Part shown: piece by piece, positions 55,533 to 64,000 of the stretch | How positions within the stretch are numbered: the first letter of the stretch is position 1 | Layout of the letters: the number at the start of each line of letters is the position of its first letter | Assembly (NCBI GenBank): GCA_905250125.1 | Contig: CAJNOL010000818.1 | Coordinates: 37,875 to 101,874, forward strand | Length of the DNA stretch: 64,000 bases | Direction of reading: 5' to 3' | DNA from: Rotaria sordida | Taxonomy: Eukaryota; Rotifera; Eurotatoria; Philodinida; Philodinidae | Position numbers and translations under genes: made by a program | Notes under the pieces: generated by a model | Database searches by the model: none | What the model was told of the DNA's origin: nothing | What the model saw: only the letters and a program-made list of their open reading frames with translations

Positions 55533-56575
55533 TGAAATTAAACAAAAATATCTATCAAAATAAGATTAAAATTTAGAATTCACATATGTAATCTATACTG
55601 CACTACTTATTACAATCTTATTTACTGTAAATTCATGATTAAGAAGAACATTATTTCATACAAAATTCGATTATTTTCAAAATGTTCAATTAAGAACAGA
55701 CTTTTCTCGGATAATTTTCTTTGAAAAATTGTCATTAATATCTCTGTATTAATAAGTGTCTTTTATTTCATTGTAATAATGACATATTATGTATGGTTGC
55801 ATATCACATTTCATTTATTCATCAATATGCTACTATGAGAAATAGTTATCAGTAACCAAATGTTATTATCAAATTTGCAATAGGAAAGAGATTTTTCAAG
55901 AATAATATTAAATAAACGAGAATTGATCAAAGATTGAGTTTATATATATACATATGTAAACGAAGAAACTAAGTGAGCATTTTTCAAATACGATTATATC
56001 ATAGAAAATAATCTTTATTATTATGATATTAGTTGAAATATGATCAAATAGCATAGAAAAGTAGAGCTTCATTTTCTCTATCATCTTATAAAAAAAAGAA
56101 AACTTCGTTGAACTTAATATTCGGAAATAAGGTATCTCCGACAGAACTTTTGGATTGACATAAGTATTTGAGAATTCATAAGAGTGGAATAAGATCTCAT
56201 AGATACAGATGATTGTGTTCTATTGATTGATATTTACTGAAAATGAAACAAACATTTATAATACAATGAAATACAATATGGGATAATAAAACGAATGGGC
56301 TCTTGCTTTTTACCCAAGGGGAAACTAGCAGACTCAAGACATCGTAAGGATTCACAACCGAAGTTTCTGCTGATTCCTTCTCGTTTTTTTTTTACTTTGA
56401 AGATAAATATTTATGAGAAAATATTTCGATCTACCACTCATATATGCTGAGATGTTGAGATAAGAAAAGACAGAGAAACAAATATTGCGTCGTTGTAATA
56501 CTTGCTTATCTATTGTAATTGTTCGGTCTTTCATTTTTTCGCTTGACTCAACGAATTCATACTGAAGCGACGATA
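55533..56575. other. Intergenic stretch upstream of the scramblase gene
   Basis: AT-rich, with no gene recognised. The scramblase promoter should lie in its last few hundred bases. Confidence 0.5.
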
Positions 56576-57816
56576 ATGGCTAAAGTAAACATCGAACAGC
56601 CACGAGATAGCAATCAGCCAATACCACAAATGTTTCTATGGATGCCATCACCAGGATTAGCTGATCTTTCGCCGGGCTTGCCTTTGGGTCTACAGTATCT
56701 CGCTCAACTCGACACATTAATGGCTGTACAAGAACCGAGTGTCATGCAGAGTATATTAAATATATTCTTTTCCTCGACATATTATATCATCATCTTTTAA
56801 ATAGCTATTACGGGTCTCTCTAGTGCTCAACGCTTTCATATACTTAATCAACAAGGTCAACTTGTGTTCTACGCAGTAGAAAGTAAATTAAAATTGTTCA
56901 CTTGATTAATATGTTCATAAATTTAATCATCATGCATTTTGTCTACAGATGAAAGTGATACATGTCATCGATGGTGTTGTGGTGCTAATCGAGCTTTTGT
57001 CATTCATGTTTTTGATCAAATGAATCAAGTATGCATGAAATATGTTGAGTTTTTGCTAATATTTGTTAAAATTATAGGAAATTATTCGTATCTCACGTGA
57101 ATTTAAATGTTGTGTTGGATGTTGCTGGTGTGCTAGTGGTAGTTGTTGTGCACATGAGGCATTCATTGAATCACCACCTGGAGTTCATATTGGTACTGTT
57201 AGACAAACGTAAATTCAATATTTATACAAATTCTAATCTTAATTATTTGTTTTTTTTTCAGACGAAGTTTTTGGCGAGGTCATCTCAGTTTGACAGATGC
57301 TGGTGGCAACGAACATTTACGTGTGATTGGTCCATGTTGTATATGTCAAGGAGTTTTTTGCTGCTGCTGTGAGAACAAATTTACTGTAAATTTTAAAGAA
57401 AATCAAAAAAATTCATTTGCTTCTTTCATGAGAATATTTTCTATGAATAGATATATGCTGCTGAGAATAATGGTGATGGAGATTTGGGTGCTATTTACAA
57501 AGAATATGCCGGTTTTGTCAATCAAGCATTTACGGGTGCTGAAAAATATACTATAAAGTGTAAGCTAAAATAGAACTGATTAATCTAACGTTTAATATTT
57601 ATTTCTGGTTCAGTTCCAGCGAGTTTACCTATTCAAATGAAGGCTGTAGCTTTGGGTGCTCTTTTTCTCGTCGTATGTGTTGCTATTTGCTATGTGTTTA
57701 GATTTTTTTTTAAAATCTACATTCTATTCTTTTCTTTTTCTATCTAGAATTTTATGTATTTTGCGGGAAATGCTGAACAAAAGGGTGGCTCAAGTCTTCT
57801 GTCACTACTTGGCTGA
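56576..57816 (+). CDS. Phospholipid scramblase (8 exons, complete)
   Basis: Exons 56576-56750, 56805-56882, 56949-57028, 57078-57208, 57262-57385, 57451-57559, 57614-57672, 57748-57816 join in phase to 274 residues, close to the usual scramblase length. Visible family features are the PxGLxYLxQLD-like GLQYLAQLDTLMAVQEP, the N-beta strand region QRFHILNQQGQLVFYAVENES, the cysteine cluster CCVGCCWCASGSCC (a palmitoylation-type motif), CCICQGVFCCCCENKF, AIYKEYAGFVNQAFTGAEKY with the calcium-loop position, and the final helix FPASLPIQMKAVALGALFLV then NFMYFAG. Scramblases of the PLSCR group are palmitoylated membrane proteins said to move phospholipids between leaflets in response to calcium, and some act in the nucleus. 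The short N-terminus has few PxxP motifs. The start ATG at 56576 is the first in frame. Confidence 0.93.
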
Positions 57817-59086
57817 TTTGATTTCAGACAAAAAAAAATATAAACCACGAACTGATTTTTGTTGCTTGTAACTTGCATATATTATTTTATTTTTCCTTCT
57901 ATGACCACGACATATCTAACTGTAAATTTAATTTGATTCTATGAATAATTCAATTGTAGATTGAACAAAGAGATTACATGTAGAGATAGTGATTCAATTA
58001 AATATTTGGTAAGAATTCAAATAGACATTCGTGCACCTGTTCTTGAAATATTTATTTCAGCAGCTAATCTTCTTGTTGATGTTCATTGCTTCTGAGCTAA
58101 TCACAATTCCACTTTTGAGTTATTGGCTTTTGTCCAAACTGTGTATGGACGACTGTGGGAGTATGACAAATTGATAGAGTCTGTGTTTTTGATCATTTTA
58201 ATTCATAATTTAATTTCTAATAATGAAAATACTCTACTTGAATGATAATAAATCTTTATTGATCTATCTCTACTTTCATATTTACGTTTTACAGCTGTTT
58301 GCACGTTTTTAATTTTTCAGCTTTTCTGAAATATATATCTAGAGTGTCGAGAAGTGATGATTGTTGAATCAGATGCTCAACATCAAAAAGTCTGAAATGT
58401 AAAGAGAAAATGAACATTTAATAGCCTATTCAGTGACTGCAGATGTTTCCTGAATTTGGTATCGTATATTTCTCCAGAATCGATAGAGTTAAGAATCATA
58501 CACATTTTAGTAACAGAGGTTCTTTCTTATATCATATAGTCTTCCAAGAAAAAACGTTAGGACGAAATACAAGTGTCAGTTCGATACGCTTGACATGGTC
58601 GATTGAAACATGCATTATGAGATTCTACATCTGATAGAATATCAACCAATGCAAATCAAAGACAGACTTATATCCATCCTGATGTTTTCTTGTATTTGAA
58701 TAAAAGCCAGTGGCTGTTTGCTATATTTTATTTGGATCATTGCTATTGCAAAAGTTTCTTTTTTTAAATAAAAACAAGAAATGACCTCTCATTCAATTAC
58801 TACTACTTGAGATATTCATTTTCGATCTTTTGGGAATCATTAGAGAAATCAATAAAATACGTAATTCGATGTACAGCCTTTTAGAATAATGAGAAAAATG
58901 TTTGTGACTATAAACAAATTATTTTTATTACAAAGTAAAGTTCACTGTGCAAATGTGATCAAAGTTTGATTAAGAAGTGAAAAAATTGTATAGAAAAGTA
59001 AATAGTTGCTAACGAATTGTATGTTGATCGGTTGAACTAATAATCACAAAATATGAGACAGTAATTTTCAAATGTATATATATATA
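57817..59086. other. Intergenic stretch between convergent genes
   Basis: The scramblase (+) and the TIR gene (-) converge here. No gene or strong repeat is seen. Part should be the 3' untranslated regions of both. Confidence 0.5.
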
Positions 59087-60255
59087 TTATGTGCGTGGAA
59101 GCTGCTCAACAATACGCCATCGTTTAATAATCAAATCGGCCACTTCTTTTGCTGTAATCATTTCTGAAACATCAATGTAGAAATCATCATTGAAAAGATC
59201 CAGAGTTTCTATGTTGATATCCTCTAATTTAATGAGTAATAATCTATCATTTTTCTGCTTAGCTGGACGAACCATAAAACGTTGTTTGATAACTCGCCAT
59301 TCGTAAAAACAAAAGTCAGACAATTCATAATCACGTGAAAGAAAGACAATAACGAATGAAGCTTTCTCGTAGATCTTTCTTAAAAATGGATTTCCATAGA
59401 TTTGTGCCACTTTATGTTGATACCATGGAGCAAAGAATATTTTTTCAGACAATTCTTTCTGGACTTCTTCGCAAATCTGTTCTACTTGATCTTTATTTTT
59501 TCCAGAAAAGGAGATACCGATTGGGTAACAATTTTCATCGTCTGATGAATGTGTATTTCTTTGAGAAGACAATACTGATTGATCAGGTAAAGTTGATAAT
59601 TGTTCTATAATATTATTTAGATATGAAATGTGTTAGTCAGAAGAACTTCTTGAAATTAAAAACTCACCAAGAGTAGATGAGAATGATACTTCGGGAGACA
59701 CAGTCGCGATAGCGGAACTAATATCTATATATGTCGAAAGTAAAGAAGGACGAAATAAATTTTACTAAATTTATGATCTTTGATTGACCTGTTAAACGTT
59801 TCTGATCTAATAAATCATTACAATCAAAATGTGCAACAGCATCGCATATATTCAGCTGGTCCAAAGCATCTACGTGTTCGGTTTCCTGTATTTCTATTAA
59901 ATCAAATTAATTTATATAATGTTTAAATGAATTATTTAACTATAATCTACCATCACACGAATCAGTTTGACAGCAAACATCCTTTACAAGCTTCTGAATC
60001 GATTCATTATTCTTGCGTAAGAATTGCATCTTGAAAATCTACAATTGAATAATCAATATATTTTTATTCACGTTAAAAAATTGAATTACTTACTCGTACT
60101 AAACGAAACCATACATATAGACACCATTGTTTTTTGAGTTGCCACCATTGCTTTCCAAGACGTCCGAACCATTCTAGGATCGAAAGGAGCATCCTCTTTA
60201 GTACGATAGATGTGGATTTAATAAGATTATGTGCGTCATCATTAATGTCAGACAT
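59087..60255 (-). CDS. TIR-domain protein (5 exons)
   Basis: Exons on the minus strand: 60255-60094 (ATG, MSDINDDAHNLIKSTS), 60038-59951, 59893-59789, about 59724-59667, and 59604-59087 (stop). Phases agree, giving about 309 residues. The N-terminal part is amphipathic and rich in Trp (LEWFGRLGKQWWQLKKQW), possibly membrane-associated. The TIR-like domain spans about 190-300: YPIGISFSGKNKDQVEQI, FFAPWYQHKVAQIYG, KIYEKASFVIVFLSRDYE then SDFCFYEWRVIKQRF, and a final DFYIDVS strand. The YEW glutamate lies where NAD-cleaving TIR enzymes such as SARM1 carry their catalytic Glu, so NADase activity is possible. TIR domains otherwise signal by self-association in innate immunity. The domain looks closer to bacterial-type TIR_2 than to Toll receptors. 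That judgement is by eye. The limits of the fourth exon may be off by one base. Confidence 0.8.
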
Positions 60256-60599
60256 GTTTGTACGTCACGAAAATTCTACGATTAATTTTTCTTTGTATTC
60301 TACTTAATAAAAATAAAAGAAAAAAAAGGAAGCAAAGAATCCTTTGTATACACAGTTGGAAAGATAAAACAATATGGAAAAAACCTATTTACATGGCTAT
60401 TTGGAGATTGTCAACGTGATGATGACTATGCACAGAAACAAAAAAAAACAGATTGCTGATTCATCGCAACCCAAACAGAGAGTAATACAATGAAATATTG
60501 CTTTTGATAAAAAGTAGACGCTCGTAAAAAAACAAAACGTTTAATGATTTCGTGTCGAACAAGCTGAGTTGAATAGAATGTATAGGAATGAAACGATAT

Positions 60600-60740
60600 G
60601 CATAGAAAAGGCCGAAACAAAAAATGTCGAAACAAAAAGCATCGGAAAAAAAACGTCGAAAGAAAAAACATCGAAAAAAAATATCGAAATAGAAAAGGTA
60701 GAAAAAAAAATATCGAATGTGTAAAAAGGTCGAAAAAATT
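60600..60740 (+). repeat. Degenerate CGAAA minisatellite
   Basis: Repeated ATCGAAA, GTCGAAA and ATCGGAAA units separated by A-runs, about nine copies in 140 bp. Confidence 0.7.
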
Positions 60741-61696
60741 GTGAATGTGAATCAAGAGAAAAGTCACATTTTTATTCATACTAGGATCCTGCGGCATACG
60801 GCTTTGTCATGCTTCATCCCCTTTCTATCCGAAAAGTTTTACGCTCTTACTGTGTGCTTTCCACGTCTGACCAGTCTAACCAAGACTGAGAAATACCAAT
60901 CCTGGATCTTGGTGATCAAAATGAAGTCAAGTAGTTTCATCTGACTCCATGGACAGTCGCCTAGATCTCAAATCCACTTTTTCTCTCTCAACGCTAACCC
61001 TACTTTACTCTATAACTTGTTACTTAAACGTTAGTCTACATGACTCATATTTGCACCCCTCACACATATATTTTATGTTCAAAGGACCCTGCCGAATTTA
61101 GTGACCTAGTTGGAACAAGAACATCCTATATATGGTTTTGTAGAGAATTTTAAGACGCATCGAATGGTATATAGGAAGTTAAATTTTCATTGAGTTTTCA
61201 TGTCATAAGAGCCCATATACCGAGTATAAATCTATAGGAATTTACAAATACTGGGGACTTTATGGTGCTCTATAATAAATATATGTGAATCTCGTTTTAA
61301 AACACAATTCAATACAGTTATAGGTACTCTTTAATTTTTTAGAATCGATAAGTTTGACTGCAGTTTTTTTGTAATTAAAAAGGGTCGTTTCCCATAGGTC
61401 TAGGCTGTTTATTGGCAAAATGACATTTCAGTGTGCTCAGTCCTGTGTCGCAGGACAATTGAGCAACAACGTGAAACTTTCTCAAAAACTACACACCAGT
61501 GGCCTCTACATGTTTCATAGAACAAATCTTCTGGAATAGTAGGGGCTGACTGGTAGCATATGAGATAGTGGTGCAAAATACCCTATTTTAACTAATTATG
61601 GCCCAGGTATATTGCCAAAATCTTGACAACATTCAGCACTTCTAATAAAAAATTTTATCTATAAATAATCATTGAAGTATGCCTCATCATTTAACA

Positions 61697-61976
61697 TAAA
61701 TAAATTCTTTGCAGATTGAAAAAACAAAATTTTCGACCCCAGATCCCTGGAGGGGGTACGGGGATAAGGTTCCAAACCATGGCCCTCTTTTTTCTTGAAA
61801 TTCTTTTGTCAGTTTCATTCCCAATCATGTATATATTATGTATGGGTGAAACTCTAAAAGAATCCATATAGAGTTTGGTGTTCAGTGTAAAAAAAATTTT
61901 TCTCCGTGTACCCGTACCCCCTCCAGGGATCTCGGGTCGAAAATTTTTTTTTCAATCTGTAAAGAATTTATTTATT
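61697..61976. mobile_element. Foldback element with about 70-bp arms
   Basis: The left arm (61697-61768) contains AAATAAATTCTTTGCAGATT, then TTTTCGACCCCAGATCCCTG and GAGGGGGTACGGG. The right arm (about 61902-61976) is its reverse complement with few changes, including CCCGTACCCCCTCCAGGGAT. The loop is about 135 bp. No coding frame is seen. Confidence 0.85.
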
Positions 61977-63766
61977 TTAAAAGAAAATAAAAACTGGCAA
62001 TGCAGGCTCTGAAAATATATTACATGGATTTGTCCTGTATTTGAATATTTCAGAGAATGTCCATGTACAGAGTTTTGAGTGCATAAGAATAGAATACATC
62101 ACATATTGTAATATTTCAATGAAACAATAGTATAATATACAACAGTATGTTTCAAAATTCTTTTACTAAAAGAATTGTATAACTCCGTCATTTTTCAAAT
62201 GAATCGGAAAATTATTTCAAGTTAAGTTTATAAAAATCATATGTTTTACATTAGGAAAAAAAATCAACTTTCAGAACAGACTCTTAACTTCATTAATAAC
62301 CAGACAGCTTCAATATAAAAATTTTTCTACACACTTTTTCTGTTGTTTGAAAAGTTTGCAATGATTTACATCAATAAAAAAAACCTATAACATCGCCAAA
62401 ATGGAAATAAGTATGATGGGATTGTACCCCACAGTCGACTTAGTACTACTATGTAGTTTTTCTCTTTAAAAAGACGAATCTAAGCCAGTCTGAATGTTTG
62501 ACAAAATATTCCTTCTATCATCCTTTGACAGGTAACTCATTTCAAATTTTCTTTTATTTAAGAAAAAAGTTAACCCCAATTCTGTAGAACTCTAGTACTA
62601 CCTTGAATAATTCAGCAAGATCAACTATCTATCTTCACATTGTAAGATATGTATTTTGTGGATACAGAATAAACAGTATTTAGTCTTGCTGAGAGTAGAT
62701 GCTCAATTATTCATACTCAATACTACTTGATTCTAATATATGTTGTTGTTTTGCTTTATCAAACTGATCAACCTGTTGTGAGTCATTCATGTCGAAAATC
62801 TATTACAGTAGGCAATCATTGAGTATCTTTGATCATATTACATTCTTGTGTTTTTGTATAGCATTTGATTATTTGACAATGTGGAAAAATTATTATAATA
62901 TTCTACAAACATCTTTTTGTTGACGTTTTCATTTTGTTCTATGGGAAGATAAAAGCTAACATCTCATATATATTCTTAGATTCTATTCTAGTAAGATCAA
63001 AAAAAAGAAAATCACTATAGTACAATAATGCATCGAAAGCAAAATAGAAAAAGCTTATTTCTTGAACCGATTTTGTTTTCACATATTTTTCATCCAATTA
63101 AATTTTATTATACATATTGGATAATAGAAAATATGGTAAAGGTATAACTAACGTTTTGAACCGTGATAGGAGACATTTCAGTTGATCTGTTCTTGTCACT
63201 ATAAGGAATTTTTAAATAATGCAACTCTTCAACAAATGCAAAGCATTGTAATTTTGAATTCAAAATTCCAGTCATCATTTAAAAATGCACTCGTGTAAAA
63301 CTTACTTTGAGAAGAGATACTCTAACTGTTCTACATTTTCTAGCGTTCTGTTGAACTCATTTCTGTCCGAGATTTTATCAAAAGAGTCGGTTTCTCTTCA
63401 TACAAATGCAATTTCATAAATTATAACTCAAGCGTTATTTTAGTTTCAGTAGTATCTTGTATAATCTTAAATTGCAATGCACGATGTAAGCATTATACGA
63501 TGAAAAACGGAAGGAAGATTGAAGTGACGCTCGACTTGACGAGCAGAACAAAAGAATTAATTACATTCCATCGTCACGCATCTCTACCAATCAACATCAC
63601 ATGCTCAAACAAATGCCAGAAAAAGCCTAGGCTCTTTTTTTGGTAGAATGCATATATTTAACTTTCCGACACCTTTAGAATAATTTTTGAATGACATCAA
63701 CGCATTACTCGTGTTAACTAGAAGACTGAATTCATTTTCATTCTATTCATATTGTAAAACATCATC

Positions 63767-64000
63767 ATGAATTCAACAACAGTAAGTATCGTTAAAATCG
63801 TTCTCGATTCTTCAATCATTGTCTCTGCATCGCTCGGTATCATTTCATCGTTAGTGATGTTCATACGGATACAGTACCATTTAAAAGTAACGAAACGTTC
63901 TCCGGATACAGTGCCGCTTTTATTAACAGCGAATATGTATTTGGCGATATTTCTTTACTGTACATCTATGCTGGACACATATGGACGTATTTTGAGCAAA
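63767..64000 (+). CDS. 7-transmembrane receptor (rhodopsin-like), 5' part
   Basis: The frame is open from ATG 63767 (MNSTTVSIVKIVLDSS) through the window edge, 78 residues. A short Asn-containing extracellular N-terminus precedes a first hydrophobic helix (IIVSASLGIISSLVMFI). Then come a basic loop (RIQYHLKVTKRSPDTVP) and a second helix beginning LLLTANMYLAIFLYCTSM. The spacing and the L-L-x-A-N motif in helix 2 resemble rotifer-expanded peptide-receptor-like GPCRs of class A. Ligand and coupling cannot be judged from this part. The rest lies beyond the right edge. Confidence 0.65.
   Translation, partial: MNSTTVSIVKIVLDSSIIVSASLGIISSLVMFIRIQYHLKVTKRSPDTVPLLLTANMYLAIFLYCTSMLDTYGRILSK

Larger units (their letters stand above)
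60256..63766. other. Intergenic stretch with a GAAA-rich minisatellite and a foldback element
   Basis: About 60600-60740 is a degenerate array of GTCGAAA/ATCGAAA with A-runs, unit about 14-18 bp. A foldback lies at 61697-61976. The remainder is AT-rich with no supported exon. Confidence 0.5.

Noticed and set aside
60426-60797. Phe-rich 123-codon minus-strand frame
   Set aside because: It is the translation of a CGAAA/A-run minisatellite.
1-64000. CRISPR arrays, bacterial operons, tRNA and rRNA genes
   Set aside because: No regularly spaced direct repeats with unique spacers, no ribosome-binding-site-led gene clusters, and no cloverleaf or rRNA sequence noticed. The window is eukaryotic. A covariance search was not possible.

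Overview
This window looks like nuclear DNA of a small invertebrate, most probably a bdelloid rotifer. The DNA is AT-rich. Most introns are only about 50-90 bp and begin GT and end AG. Large lineage-expanded families are present (F-box/leucine-rich proteins and a giant FG-GAP/VCBS repeat protein with a membrane anchor). Genes of bacterial type sit among animal genes, there is a decayed Helitron, and there are many interstitial arrays of TGTGGG-like repeats. TGTGGG is, from memory, the telomere repeat reported for bdelloids. The species call is inference.

Layout. 1-448: 3' end of a carboxymuconolactone decarboxylase/AhpD-like gene. 449-5.8 kb: no convincing gene. 5.8-14.5 kb: a 19-exon F-BAR + SH3 gene (nostrin-like) whose few large introns hold at least four foldback (inverted-repeat) elements. 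16.6-17.5 kb (-): secreted cysteine-rich protein. 19.6-20.1 kb (-): intronless phosphinothricin-type GNAT acetyltransferase, a strong candidate for transfer from bacteria. 21.9-24.3 kb: a complete 11-exon cytochrome P450 (CYP4-like). 25.7-28.3 kb: a two-exon F-box gene. 28.8-29.3 kb: a long foldback element. 29.5-33.7 kb (-): a pseudogenised Helitron Rep/helicase. 35.7-41.3 kb: a membrane-anchored FG-GAP protein. 44.8-45.2 kb and 55.3-55.5 kb (-): two collinear broken pieces of a PRPF4 (U4/U6 snRNP WD40) gene lying about 10 kb apart. Between them, at 46.5-52.1 kb (-), is an intronless 1862-residue protein combining a RanBP2-type zinc finger, a microbial-type PARG domain, about 14 PBZ-like Cys/His fingers and an unrecognised C-terminal domain. 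52.1-54.2 kb: GT/CA telomere-like arrays, one interrupted by an ACCGGT-rich palindromic element. 56.6-57.8 kb: an 8-exon phospholipid scramblase. 59.1-60.3 kb (-): a 5-exon TIR-domain gene. 63.8 kb to the end: the start of a 7TM receptor gene.

The genes do not form an operon or an obvious pathway. The most interesting locus is the PARG/PBZ gene. It looks like a single-chain reader and possible eraser of ADP-ribose, with one key catalytic glutamate apparently replaced by glycine. It sits inside what looks like a large insertion into a PRPF4 copy, next to telomere-like inverted arrays. There are two assembly gaps. The gap at 34251-34260 is flanked by identical 47-bp sequence, so it is probably an unmerged overlap and not missing DNA. 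The gap at 45993-46092 (100 N) is of unknown size.

Exon limits below were read by eye from splice signals, codon phase and conserved protein motifs. They were not confirmed by any alignment or transcript.
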